From contig OX463778.1 in assembly GCA_949825025.1 (NCBI GenBank), positions 46,772,829 to 46,836,828 of the forward strand: DNA of 64,000 nt. Reading direction: 5' to 3'. The position numbers were made by a program, and so were the translations under genes. The stretch is from Siphlonurus alternatus. Lineage: Eukaryota > Arthropoda > Insecta > Ephemeroptera > Siphlonuridae. Position 1 is the stretch's first letter. The number at the start of each line of letters is the position of its first letter. The notes below the pieces were generated by a model. It did no database searches. It saw only the letters and a program-made list of their open reading frames with translations, and was not told where the DNA came from. Positions 1 through 12,508 of the stretch are shown here, in pieces.

Positions 1-19
1 AAATAATAAAATAAATAGA

Positions 20-110
<91 letters not shown>

Positions 111-112
111 AT
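1..112. repeat. (AAAT)n microsatellite
   Basis: An almost uninterrupted AAAT tetranucleotide array opens the window, so its true left edge lies outside. It runs into a further 50-60 bases of TTAA/AAAT-rich low-complexity sequence. A second, similar array lies at 28664-28774. Confidence 0.97.
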
Positions 113-169
113 TAATTAATTAATTAATTAATATAAATAAATAAATAAATTAATTAATTAATATAAGTA

Positions 170-1000
170 TTATATTATGAACGCTGTAGTTATACTTATA
201 CAAAATAATGATGTCACGTACTTGTTTAACGGTTACTATACAAATAAATCTAGTCCAGAGGAATCATGGTTATATATATATACGTAACTAGAGAGCACTC
301 ATTATAAAAAATTTCAACACGCAAAACTGAAGCATGTTCAAATATATTACGCCATACACAGTCTAGCCATAAGCTTGCAGATGTTGCACTTGATAAACGA
401 CTGTTTATTGACAGATAAATGAAAGGATTAATTCTAGCACAGGATCGAAAGTACATGCACTATTATATTATATAACTAACATGACTAACAATAACTAAAA
501 TACAATACTATCAATTCAAGAAATAAGTGTCCTTTATTACCCTCTGTTCATCTTTTGTATGATATGCATGGGAAACGCACGGTCGAGGCGTACTCGAGAG
601 AAACCCGTTTTGTCTGACCACGCATGCATCAGTATATTATATTTTAAATAATGTATATGTTATCTATTGTTGCATTCAGAAAAATAAAAATTATTAATTG
701 TATGAGTATAATATCATTTTTAAAACTATTATAAATTTCTTAATACAGTGTAACTGTAAACTGTAAAGCTCTTTAATATACCATAATGATAATGCACTAT
801 ATAATGTTAAGTATTATTCCAACAATGGTAAATAAACCAATCTGGATATATCATAATATTACGTACTGTCATATCATTCCTACCTCCAATGTAATATTGT
901 AAAACTATTGGTTAGAACCTTTAGATAAAAAAATTAAATTGTTTGTACAGCAAAAATGTATTAAAATATTTATTTTCTAATGATTTAGATTAATATTTAA
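170..1000. other. AT-rich stretch without recognised genes
   Basis: Both strands carry only short open frames of random character. A small patch of higher GC near 570-620 is the only departure from the background. Nothing else is supported here. Confidence 0.6.
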
Positions 1001-1141
1001 GGGGGCATTCACAAAGCCGTAAGGCCACATTTAGGGCTCGATAATTTAAAGCCAGAAATTTTGGGTCTTAAAATCATGCCTAAAATCGGGCTTTAAATTA
1101 TCGAGTCCTAAATGTGGCCTTACGGCTTTGTGAATGCCCCC
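1001..1141. mobile_element. MITE with CATTCACAAAGC ends, copy 1
   Basis: The segment is almost a perfect hairpin. It begins GGGGGCATTCACAAAGCC and ends with the reverse complement of that sequence. The arms run about 60 bp with scattered mismatches around a short spacer. There is no coding capacity. A close relative lies at 9568-9709, and a third element with the same outer ends but a different interior lies at 39267-39444. This fits a non-autonomous DNA transposon mobilised by a transposase encoded elsewhere. I could not fix a target-site duplication. Confidence 0.85.
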
Positions 1142-2541
1142 TTTTAATGTTTATTATAAGATTATTTCATGTTTACAATATTTTAGCGTTTTGTAAAAGT
1201 CTGCAAACTACATATTCATATTAAATTCAACGTACAAGCCATTCCCTTAAAATTGAATTAAAATTCGGCAAATTTTTGTATACAAGTATTTTTTTAATAT
1301 AGCTTTCTAGCACAGTAAATAAGGGTGGAAAGACGGTTCCTAAGCAAGTAGATTTTTTCCCATTTAAAAAAGCTATGCATACATTTTGACTCGAAGAGAT
1401 GCAACGGGGGGAAAAAAGAGAAAAAGAAATAACATCATTGACAAAATTTAATGTTTCACTTCAGAGTCACCAAAAACATGCACGGCTAAAATTTTAAAAA
1501 TAATAGGCTTGGATTGAAAAAAATGAGCTGAAAATGAGAGCTATTTATCTCTACTACAAAATGGACTATTAACTTATTTTGAATATTTTTATCTTGACCG
1601 TGAAATGTTAAGTTTAAGCTCAATGAGCTAGTACAAAATGTGCTGGATCATTATATGTTGGGTAAAAAACAAAATAGAATTTTCAGCTGGCAATATAAGC
1701 AAATTCAACGGAACGATATTACAAATCAATATTCAATATTAATTTTAACGTTTTATTGTGCAATCTGTACGTGTTGGCGTTGGCCATCAGCCGGCATACT
1801 GTATTTTGTACATTTATATATTATTTATTTATCACATTTTGATAGCTTATGTCAGGAATTTAGCACAGACTAGAAGTTATTAATTAATTTTAAATTTGTG
1901 AAAGAGAAAATTAAATTTTTTATTAATACTGTACGAGGAATCAAAAAATCAATAATACTCGTGTGGCTTCCACCACATTTTGAATAGTTTGGATGTTTTC
2001 CCAGCACACATCATTCATAAATAAATTACAATTTGTTGCTAAAAATATATTTTCTCCACATAATAATCAGTTTTTATTATTTTACTAATAGTACTATAAA
2101 ACACATCCGTCATATTATCTTATCAACATCATCATATTTTTTTCTCAAATCCTTCATAAATTGTTATACATTATGACAGAGACCAAGGCCTGAATGTCTT
2201 GGAAGGGTTTACAGTGCCCGGGAGTGCAATTGTTGCTCGGCGTTGTGTGTGGCTGGTTGATGCGTGGAGCGTGATTGCAAGCAAGTGTGCGACCAAGGAA
2301 GCTAGTCTCTACGGGTAACCTGGAACTACCAGGTAACTTCAAGTGTCTGACAATTTTCCCACCTGAACTTCCACAGGCAGATGATTATCTGTACAATTGG
2401 TTTAGGTTCAATTTTAATTCAAAATATGGTATATAAAAAAACAACGATATAAAGAATGGTACTTATTTTTGTGTACCATATTTAATCTCTCCTACACTGG
2501 TGGGAGGTTTAAGAAGGGATGCCTAAACTTTGCCACAGCAA
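1142..2541. other. AT-rich stretch; one GC-richer patch
   Basis: Mostly AT-rich sequence without recognisable genes. About 2170-2390 is richer in GC and contains short open frames that match nothing I recognise. It could be unique regulatory DNA or old repeat sequence. Confidence 0.45.
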
Positions 2542-2935
2542 TTAAGGTAGAGATAACGCCGAACAGCTGATCGACGTAATGCCCTTTGATTAACATGTAA
2601 ACCTTAGCAAATTGACAAAAATTCTGACATTTTTTTGAGAGGCAGATATTAGTGCCTAAAAGACATAGAAAAAATTTCAAAACGATTTAACGAGCCGATT
2701 TTTTTTTAATTAATTTTTTTAATTTTCAGCATAGGGCTTACCCATGGAGAGCCAAACTAAAAAATTAATTTAAAAAAATCGGCTCGTTAAATGTTTTTGA
2801 AACTTCTGCTATGGCTTTTAGGCACTAATATCTGCCTCTCAAAAAAATTTCAGAATTTTTGTCAATTTGCTAAGGTTTACATGTTAATCAAAGGGGATTA
2901 CGTCGAACAGCTGTTCGACGTTATCTCTACCTTAA
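2542..2935. mobile_element. TTAA-flanked foldback element, copy 1
   Basis: Two inverted arms of nearly 200 bp flank a loop of about 40 bp. Each end reads TTAAGGTAGAGATAACG going inward, so the element is bounded by TTAA on both sides. This is what is expected of the piggyBac and Kolobok superfamilies, which insert at TTAA. Just inside each end is an E-box-centred palindrome (GAACAGCTGTTCG; diverged at the left end). Open frames of about 60 codons on both strands are the same arm read outward and are not genes. Copy 2 is at 52081-52619. Confidence 0.85.
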
Positions 2936-4139
2936 TAAGCTGTACATATATAATATACATAATAATATTTATTTAGATATTTAATTATGTGTTCAATTTT
3001 TCGTTGAAGAATTTAAATTCAACTCGCTTCAATTTCTAAAATTTCCTCTAAAATATATTAGATTATTAGATTAATAAATATATTATATAAATATATTATC
3101 ATATTTTTATTCTGTAATGTATTCTTTTTCACATTATTAAAACAAATATATTTTTTTGTATAATTTGTGAAAGCCATATTATATGTCAATCATACCTAAC
3201 CTGTACCACAAAATACCTTGGTAAGTTTCAAATTTACGTGACAGGTGTAGCAACAATTTAACTCTGTAAGGTTAATGGAAGAAAAGGTACGGTTGCGGGT
3301 TTTTTGGTAATAGCTTCCTTCACGTCCTCCCTCTCCCTCCCCCCTTTCTAGGTACCACTATCTAACACACACGCACAAGTCGCACAGCATTTTATATGCG
3401 CCAGACACACTATATGGAAGCAATTCCCCATGTAATACTGACTTGAATTAGACAAGCGACTTGCATGTGTGTCTGTGTGTTCAAAAGTGAAGCGGTAGCA
3501 ACAAACCTACTAGCAGACAAGAAAGAGAGATGCGGTTGAGTTGTGGCAAGCTTGCGAGACATGAAGTTAGAGAGTGATACGACATGATATGATGGCAACC
3601 AAGTTAAGGAATTTTCTTCTTCATTCATGTCTTTAAATAATATAAGATTAGAAATATAACGCACGCGATATCATCGCTCATCAAAATATGACATAAATTT
3701 AAGTACAAACTTTATAATAACTTTTACAATATTTACAAAATAAAATTATAACTATAACAAAGATTTTTTTTAACTGCTGAACATATATTTTTTTCATTGA
3801 AGGAAACTATATATAATAGTTTGATTTATTTTTATATTTTATTTTCTCATTATAAAATGATCACCAATTTTTGAAAATAGAATACGTACACAGACGAAAA
3901 AAATAATTTAAGATATATATATATTTTTTTTGTTACACGTACTGTACATCAATTTTTAGATTCATTCAATTTAAAACGAGATAATATTAAAAAAATAAAC
4001 ACATTTTTTCAATATATATATTTTTTAAAGATATCATGGTTATGAATATTCATAAAAACGTAGGAATGAATTTGTAAAGCCAAAGAAAACAAATTGCTTG
4101 GCTTTCCTTTGCGGCTTTAGTCTTAGTGGAAATCCAATA
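2936..4139. other. AT-rich stretch without recognised genes
   Basis: Contains a pyrimidine-rich run near 3325-3350 followed by AG, which resembles a splice acceptor. The downstream frames show no recognisable protein. The rest is AT-rich background. Confidence 0.5.
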
Positions 4140-4340
4140 TTTCTGTCCTATAGACTTATCCTCACTTTGCCCCAGCGGCTTTACCCCCAAGGCCGTGGCA
4201 GGAGGGGTGCAGGTGCGGCGGTGCCCTGCCCGGAGTGCCACAGCCCGCCACGCGCCGGGATTTAGCCAATTTCTCAAAGACGCCGGAGGAAAGTGTCAGA
4301 CCAAGGAGCGCCAACTAATCTTGCCCATCAATATTTCTCC
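4140..4340. other. GC-rich island
   Basis: About 200 bp with strongly raised GC in AT-rich surroundings, including CpG-containing words. A 99-codon open frame crosses it on the plus strand, but its translation resembles no family I know and is explained by the scarcity of A+T-rich stop codons. No terminal inverted repeats were found. It is a candidate conserved non-coding or regulatory element. Confidence 0.35.
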
Positions 4341-4879
4341 CCGCCACCACAGTTTTATATTATATTATGTAAGCCAAGCTAAAACAGTACGTACCATCGG
4401 GTGTTCATGCAAACCCTTATCATAAAATTATAATCATAAAATTTACTCCTGTATCCAGTGTTCTATTATATACAGATCTAGAAAGCTATATAGAATAGTT
4501 TAAGACCTACTCAAAATAGTTAGCCTCCATCATTATTGTTTACTTTATATGCCTGCACTTCAAATTTGTAAAAGAGAATAGTTCCAATTTAATTATAATA
4601 CAATTTCTATAAACGAAAATTAGATGTAAATTTACATTATATTTTGATCGTATTAAGTTGAGAAGATATTATATATACATATTTATATATTGAGCTAGGG
4701 TATCGATATTAAGGATATTATCATAATCAAATTTTAAAAACTTGGTTTAAAATTCTATACGGTATCGCAGTAGTATTCTTTATTATATGGTATCAGTAGA
4801 TGATAATATATTTACATCACTTTAAGGGGAAAAATGTAATTAAAGTATCATACTAAATAATTTAAGGTAATTTCATTGC

Positions 4880-5135
4880 TACGTTATTATTTCTTCTATC
4901 TATGTGACGTGCTATTGCCTCCAAGGTGAGGTTTACGGCAGACAACCGCGAACTCTGACTGATTACACCGGAGATCTGGGAGACACGGCACCAGCCTGCT
5001 AGGTGTGTTGTACGGCCGGGTTGATGTTGCGAGGAGGAAAGTGGTTGTGCGTCATGTGAGATGATGAATTGTGGGAGCGGGAGGTGACAAGTGAGGCAAA
5101 GATGACATGGGAGCCAACCAAAATCTCTAGAGGAA
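4880..5135. other. GC-rich island with a block shared with the island at 27.5 kb
   Basis: Raised GC and no terminal inverted repeats. At 4957-4989 it contains a 33-bp block that aligns without gaps to 27558-27590. The first 17 bases match at 15 positions, and a CACGGC word sits at the same offset in both. The minus-strand open frames here look like by-products of composition. The best reading is a regulatory or ancient conserved element, but this is inference. Confidence 0.35.
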
Positions 5136-5728
5136 ACACACCAAGAAGAAGAAAAAGAAAAAAAGCTTCGTAGTTTCCAAACAAAATCTCTTCCTTTCGT
5201 CAACTACTGAAACGTACACGCGAGTTCAATCCGATCTTTTTTATATAATATATCTCCTTTTTTTGTATACATAAAGTAAAAAATCATGTCTTCCTTTTAT
5301 TTTACCCGCATAGAAGCAGCAAGCTTACTATATCCAGAAGAGGGAAAAAAATTCTCAAAATGTGATGGTGGTATTCGATATGACTATATAACTGAATCAG
5401 CAATCTTATTTTTTATGTTTAAATCTTTGGTAAAAAATTATATATATATTTTTATGATATTATAAAAAGTTATTTACCCCAACAGTTCTAGTATTCTTCA
5501 ATAGTAGGTTGCAAGAAGTAAAAATGCTTGAATGGAATACAAAATGCGTGTTTAGAGTCACGTACAATATGATGGAATATTTTACGTTTCGACAAAAATA
5601 TTGTAAGAGTATGAAATTCCAAGAACAAAAAATTCAACTCACGTGGAGCATATAAACAATTGCTACACATTGCTTCCCTGGATGCGCACAATCCTCACGT
5701 ATAGAAACACTGCTTGCATTCACATACT

Positions 5729-5752
5729 AAAAAAAAAAAAAAAAAAAAAAAA
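5729..5752. repeat. Poly(A) run
   Basis: A 24-base homopolymer. No recognisable retroposed sequence lies directly upstream. Confidence 0.95.
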
Positions 5753-6146
5753 TGTACTATCTATATATTGAATACTGATAAATCAATAGTAGTATCATAA
5801 TATATGGTCCAGGTGCTTTAAATAAAGAACCTAAAAAACTTGTTTTATTTTTTTAAAGTAAATAAATGTGATCAATATTTATTTTGTTAACTTTAAGCCT
5901 GGTATACATCAATAATGGACAACCTTCTTGTATTTTATAGACGAACTGTATAAATGCAAACATGCATGTAGCTTACTTATCTTTAAAAGGACAAGATATT
6001 AGATTTATATATAATTTTATACTGAACACTACGCTGTATTAAAACACAGCCTCCCAATTGACACTATTTGATGAAAGTTAAAACAATTAGTGGTGTATTA
6101 ATCGAGATTTAGAGAGATTAACTTCTATATAATATTCAGTCACATC

Positions 6147-6267
6147 AGGCCTGTTCGTAAACCCTGCTCGGTGTACACTTTCTGCACCCAATCGACCTTA
6201 TGTACATGCGATATAAGGTTGATTGGGTGTAGAAAGTGTACACCGAGCAGGGTTTACGAACAGGCCT
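6147..6267. mobile_element. 121-bp hairpin MITE with AGGCCTGTTCG ends
   Basis: Left arm 6147-6201 and right arm 6213-6267 are 55-bp reverse complements with two mismatches, around an 11-bp loop. The ends read AGGCCTGTTCGTAAACCC. ATC directly precedes and follows the element, which would fit a 3-bp target-site duplication of the PIF/Harbinger type, though three bases can match by chance. It has no coding capacity. Confidence 0.8.
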
Positions 6268-6289
6268 ATCATGAGTGTGTAATCATTTC

Positions 6290-7430
6290 CAACTCACCCG
6301 AGTAGAACCTCCAACCTGATTTTTAATATTGCATCCACAGGTTAAAACAATTTTTACGTATCGCAATATTAGAGTATTACAGTTTAGTATATATTGGCAT
6401 TGTGTAATTATCATGATCCAAGTGCATAAAAATATAATGTGAAAATAAAATAAAAATTAATAGTGTATTTTTAAACTTTAAAATTATGCATGGTAACAAA
6501 ACACAGAATTTCTTTGCGGTATCAAATAATAATAATAAAAAAATACCATTGATAAAGTTGCATACAATCTAGTGTATTACAAACACCACCAACCTATCTA
6601 AACACTTCATAACGAAATGTGTACTTCGCTCGATGACGTACAAGTTCTAACTTTGCCTCTGATTTTGCAAATTCCATGCATGTAGAATTCAAAAGTTTTA
6701 GCCAATATCTCATTCAAGAAATTTCTGAAATTTAAAATGTGTCATGGAGAAAGGTCATATATTTTATATGAGAGTTAAATGGTAAATAATGTCAAATATT
6801 GACTGTGCGTATTGAAATTGGTAATAACTTTTCTGAAACTGGAAATGAGTATTCTTTAAATAGAAAATCTTACAACAAGGTTTCTTCATGTGAACTATAA
6901 AACTCAAATTGTAATACGTTGCAATTTTTGTTAAAATAATAAAAATTCTTTATTGGGTTGAAAATACATAATTTGGAGGAGAAAAAATAAAAAAATTATA
7001 ACAATATGAGTTTACATTAGTTTAAACAACCCAATTGATGAATGCGAAAGGTGGAAACCTATGCATACACAAAATGCGTACATTTCCACAAAAAACAAAA
7101 TAATAAATCTATTAATAAATATTTGTGATAACTGAATGATAATCAAAAGAATAGCAGTAAAAAAAGGCAACGCAACAAAAGTTACAACATTACCTAAAAG
7201 GTAAATATTTCCAGAAATAAAGTTTGAATGAAAAATTTCCTTCGCATTTTTTTTTTTAAGTCAATATTACTTTGCCCTCAACTTTTTTTTATTTATTTTT
7301 ACTGTTTGCTTGACTAATAGTAAAAGACAAACAGGACCCTTGAGAAAGTCATTTCTAGGATAGCTAGGTGAATAGGGAAGGGAAAATAGTCTATAGGCAT
7401 TAAACTATAATATGTTCAAGTAAGCAAGTA
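6290..7430. other. AT-rich stretch without recognised genes
   Basis: Low-complexity AT-rich background with short T and A runs. I see no genes, hairpins or repeats beyond homopolymers. Confidence 0.6.
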
Positions 7431-7439
7431 GAGGTGAGT

Positions 7440-7680
7440 GAGAAAGTTTAGTTGGGCCAGGTTGATTGATTTAGACTGCCCTTCTCATCAAAAGCGGAAT
7501 ATCAATTAACGACCGAAATCCAGCGGGGGTGGATAATCTCGGCCCATCCCCAAGCCCTGTGGGGCGGGGAGAGGGTCAGGGGGCGAGGACTTAGCGGTTC
7601 AGCTACGAGCGTGATCGGCATTCCTGCAGCTTTGCTCTCGCCTTCGTGCTCCCCTGCATAAAAATTCTTCTCTCAACCAA
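7440..7680. other. GC-rich island
   Basis: About 240 bp of clearly higher GC, including G-rich runs near 7535-7590. It has no inverted ends and no convincing reading frame. It sits directly before a poly(T) run (7693-7714). It may be regulatory or conserved non-coding DNA. Confidence 0.35.
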
Positions 7681-7692
7681 GCTATCATACTC

Positions 7693-7714
7693 TTTTTTTT
7701 TTTTTTTTTTTTTT
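7693..7714. repeat. Poly(T) run
   Basis: A 22-base T homopolymer separating the preceding GC-rich island from AT-rich sequence. Confidence 0.95.
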
Positions 7715-7884
7715 CTTCACAAATACATTTTTTTAAATAAAGATATAGAAAATGTGAAAAACCTTTCTATTTTTATTCATCGATTTTTATCTTTTAAAGT
7801 TACAACGATACCCTACGAAAATTAGCTCACAAAATATTATAATATGCTCAAATTAATATATAATTATATTAAAAAAATTACTTC

Positions 7885-8065
7885 CCCTGATTGTTCAGCA
7901 GTTTTGTTTGCCGCTCAGCTGGTAGTAACTCAGAAACACGAGTGAGAGCAATGGGCCGGGAATGAGAAGCCTAGTCGAAAGACGCAACATCAAATTCCGT
8001 GCATGGGCCCTGTAAGCGACTGAATGAGTAGCATTAACACCTGGTTGCCCTTTTCTGTACAGCTC
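7885..8065. other. GC-richer patch
   Basis: Moderately raised GC without terminal repeats or a recognisable protein. A second small patch follows at about 8430-8560. No function can be assigned. Confidence 0.25.
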
Positions 8066-9567
8066 GCCACTAAGTTTTTAAAAAAAAAAAAAAAAACACT
8101 GCAGTTAAAGGTACCAGTGCTTGAAAAGAATAATATTAAAAAAGTAATTTTCCCCCTTTAATAAATTTAATTAATTAAAGAGCAATAATTGTAACAACCA
8201 TTTTACTTTTTTTCATGTATTTAACACTAATAATTTCTGCTATTTAAAAATAGGAAAAATAAATAGGGAAAAACAAAACAAATGAAGGATATTTATTTCT
8301 TCACCATAAATAATAATAATACCAAATTTTCTTTCACATCAATATTTGTTATCTCCCTTATAATATTATATATTATATTTCTTTGTCAAGTTGTGCGTGT
8401 AATTCTGTCAAACAAAATTTCTTACTCTTGGACAAGCATGCACTTTTCCACTGCTGCGTGCCCTGCAGTCCCCTTCAACCCCGACCCAATTTTCCTTGTT
8501 GCACGCAGAAGCTAAGGGGATGTAGATCAGGCAGGAACTGTATACTTGTATTCGGTCAACGAGATACGCTTCAAAAAATCCAACTTGTAAAAGATCTGAT
8601 AAAAATGAAAAGAGACGTGCATTAGTGCCACAGTGAGGAGTGTATCAAAAAAAGATTTCAGTTTGGGATTGGGAAAAGTTCATGCATGGCCCCTGAAAAT
8701 TTGTTGAAAAAAAAACAAAACAAAACAAAACATAAAGAGTAATGCTTAGGAAAGCATGCATGAAGGATTTTTTAAGAGACTTTTTAATGGCTGTGAACAC
8801 TTACAATCATAATGCGTTGGAAACAATTAAAATATGATTTTTATTTCTCCAGTTTGAAAAATAATAATAATAATAAAAAGATTAAAGACATGTATATATA
8901 TCTTTTATCTTTTTATATATTATACTCTGCAGTAAAAATCAAACTCTAAATACTCTTTTTTAGTTTGTTATTTTCTTGTACCATCAATTAAGCAAATATA
9001 ATTTACATACATATACAACTTAATTTCAAACGAAAAGAATATATATATATATAATATATATTACATAAATATTTACATAGCAGAAAATGAAGTTAAAAGC
9101 TGTTATATTTTCTAAAGTGTTGTTTCAAGTTTATAATAGCGTTCTAAAAAAAATTTTTTTTCGTTTTTACTTTTTTCTACACAACAAAAAAGTGAGTGCT
9201 GCAATTTCGACATGTATTTTGCGTGCTCTTATCTTCTTTTTGGTGCCGTTTCCCATTTCATATTTTCTTCTAAAGGTAGGAGGTGTACCCAGACTTCTCT
9301 CGTTTCCTTTTTGTCCAAAGCTAGCAGCCATGTTCATATGTGTATAGTAAAGAAGAGTCCTGATTATACACCCACGAGCTATGTGTGTTTATGTCCTCTT
9401 TGTACGCAGCATCACGGAGAAAAGAAAGAGTGGTCAATTTTTTTTTTTTTTTGCTCTTAGTTGAGCATTAAAAAGGACTTACTATCATCCATCAGACTCA
9501 AGATAATACTTGACTGAAACGTGCAAAAAGAAAAAAAAAATCATAAAATAATTATTACAACATTATA

Positions 9568-9709
9568 AGAGGCATTCACAAAGCCTTAAGGCCACATTTA
9601 GGGCTCGATAATTTAAGACCAGAAATTTTGTGTCTAAAAAGCATGCCTAAAATCAGGCTTTAAATTATCAAGCCCTAAATGTGGCCTTAGGGCTTTGTGA
9701 ATGCCCCTT
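9568..9709. mobile_element. MITE with CATTCACAAAGC ends, copy 2
   Basis: A hairpin element closely similar to 1001-1141 in both arms and spacer. The arms differ by several substitutions, which indicates independent ageing of the two copies. The flanks are TATA-like on both sides, so a duplicated TA-containing target is possible but cannot be distinguished from local AT-richness. Confidence 0.85.
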
Positions 9710-12235
9710 TATATATATGAAGTGTATTTTGTTGGATATATATATATAAATATATAAGTTCATAACTTAAAATAAAATATGTGCGTGTATATTTTTGTTG
9801 ATTTTCTACTGTTTCATCACTTCAAAACATAATTTCATATCATCACTTGTCGTCTTTGAGTTTACTTCTATATGTGAAACGATATACATATTTCTCAGAA
9901 TGATGCTTAGAAATCAAAAAGAAAAAACAACAAAAGAAATACTCACAGATACAAACAATAAAGAGCGTTAAGTCTAGAAGGCAAATTGCGCACGGAATAT
10001 TTGTTTTCACTTAAGGCTTAACCTGAGAAATTTGGACGAAAAATTTGCTACAACAGATTTTCTTCAAATTAATTTGGTGGACTTACAACAATCGTCAAAT
10101 TAGCTCTGAATTTTTTCGGAATATTTTAACCGTTGGTTTAATTATAATTAAATTATTTAAATGAGAATTTTGTATCCTTCCAATGTTAAATTTGTTAATT
10201 AGCATTGCAAAAAAACTATACAACAGGTTCTTTTACTTTTTTTTTTTACTAAAACCTAATTTTTTAGACTATTTTTCTGAATTGTTTTCATATATTTTGA
10301 ACCGTGGCGATCATCGTTTCCTATATGTGATGAGAAATGTGGCAACGATCTCAAGGACTGATGTCACCACCCCCTCCTAAAAAATTATTCGCATTCCAAT
10401 GCAAACAGTGTTGCCACTATAGCCACGCCTCTTGACCTTGACAGACAAATTCTCAGGTTATACCTTAATAATATTCTAAAGTATCTTTTACTGTTATATG
10501 AAAATGAAATTTCATATTGTAGGTTTATGTGAAAACAAAGTAAATTTGATAACACAAACGTGGATTGTTGCGTGGTATATATTTTGTTAAAATATCAAAC
10601 GCTTTATATACCGCAAATACAATATATTTAACATTAATAAAAAAAAAGTGGCATGCAGTACTGTACATACATACATTATTTTATACAACATTCCATTGGC
10701 ATCACTATAAAAATACAACAGAAAAGTAGATGTGTACATATTGATAATTAAATAAATAATAAATACTCCTATTTGGTAATATTTAAAAAAAGTAAATTAT
10801 ACGGTATACAAATAACCCCAATAAATGTTATCACATTATCACACTGACCGCACGCACATACAATTATAGAAAGCAGTGACGGCCATTCCAAACAGCTATT
10901 ATGTATTATATAACTTATCAGCACTGAGTTGAAACGTTACAATTTTACAATTTCATCATCATTTTTTTATTATTATTATTTTTTTTTTTTTGTTTCTTTG
11001 ATCATTTAAAATTGGAAAATATAAGTTTAAAATTTAAATAAAAATACTATGTCTTCGTATATTATGATTATTATGTAACAGTGGCAATATGAAATTCATT
11101 ATACTTCGTTTAAAATAGTGATATATTTTGAAATGTGTGTATATATAATATATAACAAGAAGCTTGAATAATTATTGAAACAACTTTAAGTTTTTTTTTT
11201 CTTCTGTAACGATCCATCACAGAATAAGTCACAAGTTTATATACATATATATATTATATATACTGTACATGCATATTCATCACGTGTTTGCTGAAGTCAG
11301 AGCCGTGGAGAACATTCACTATATATGCACAAAGCTTTTGCACTGATTGAAACAGTTTTTTTAATGCACCTGAACACCATGTACTTTTACTATGATTATC
11401 TGTCGAAACATGCTTGGCCTGTGTATATAAATCATGGATATGCATGGATAAAAAGAAAATAAATCCATAATATACACAACTAAAAATATATACATATAAA
11501 ATAATGAATAGCATGATATTTGTGAGCAAATAAAATATAATGAACAAAATTTATAAATATAAAGGCAATTGAATATATTGAGAAGAAAAACAAAGAACTT
11601 TATAGTGTACAATATATGAAAACATATAACTTGCTGTTTAATTTTTTTTATAAATAAGTAATTACAGTTAGTAAAGAGGGTTGGTTAAATGAAAAGGTAA
11701 AAAAAAAATGTAAATTAAAAAGTAATTAATGTTTACAAAGAGATTGATGAAATTAATAAGCAAAAATAATAATAATAATCAGAGCCTTCAGCTCCAATTA
11801 ATGAATAATATAAATATACATGTAGTTATAATATTAACAAAAAAAAACAAACATCAAAATAAATTTAGTGCAGTCGACAGCTTAAAGGTATAAATGACAG
11901 TGTAAAGTATTTAAGTAAATCAATGTTATAATAATGAAAGGATTATTAACTGAAATGTATGTCATTTATTGTTACAACAATAACGTATTAAAAATCAACT
12001 ACTTGTCAGTTAATATGTAGTGTAATATAACAACAATAATCAAATAATCGTAATGAATTAACTTTATTATCTCATGCTTCTCCCTGGTGTGTTTTTTACA
12101 TGGACATAGAGAAGAGTTAAGTCTATATTACAATACATACAGAGAAATAGACTACCAGAGGGGATATTTACATAACAAGGTCGGTCTCATTTGCTTTATT
12201 CTCATGCGATGTTCGTTGACTATAAAAGACTTAAC
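9710..12235. other. AT-rich stretch without recognised genes
   Basis: About 2.5 kb of AT-rich sequence with short TA and T runs. Open frames of up to about 97 codons on the minus strand near 11.25-11.6 kb are rich in I, Y, F and L, as expected from translated AT-rich DNA. Nothing further is supported. Confidence 0.6.
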
Positions 12236-12239
12236 TACA

Positions 12240-12508
12240 CATGCGTCACCTCAAAGGGGTCTATAAAGGGTACGACCAATCTCTTGTTTGCTACGTGTTA
12301 ATTTTGACTTGCAGCATCAGCAACAGTCTCTACTGACCGACTGTATACATATATATAGAAGTTGAGATGAGTGGTGGGTCACTCACACCCTCATCCCCAA
12401 TTAAAAGGGTCTCAAGTCACTTCGGTCAGCACGGTCCTTCCATCGTCGTCGTGTTTGTGCAAAATTAACCCTCAGTCGTCTCTCCTGCCCCTTGAGTTTA
12501 TTAAACTA
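12240..12508. other. GC-richer island upstream of the minus-strand ORF end
   Basis: Mixed-composition sequence continuous with the unrecognised ORF at 12509-12781. It has no inverted ends and no recognised protein in any frame. Confidence 0.3.

Noticed and set aside
2492..2976. Pair of similar 61-62 codon frames on opposite strands, with a third near 52490-52741, looking like a conserved small protein family
   Set aside because: All three are the arm of the TTAA foldback element read outward. Similarity comes from the inverted repeat, not from protein conservation.
3290..3360. Strong pyrimidine tract plus AG as a splice acceptor
   Set aside because: No open frame with a recognisable product follows. 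Polypyrimidine runs are common in this window.
4126..4425. 99-codon plus-strand frame in a GC-rich island
   Set aside because: No recognisable domain, and overlapping frames on the other strand are similarly open. Low stop density in GC-rich sequence explains it.
11768..11812. Resemblance to 29308-29345 (GAGCTCCAAT-type words)
   Set aside because: Only about 25 bp of partial similarity in AT-rich context, not enough to call a repeat family.
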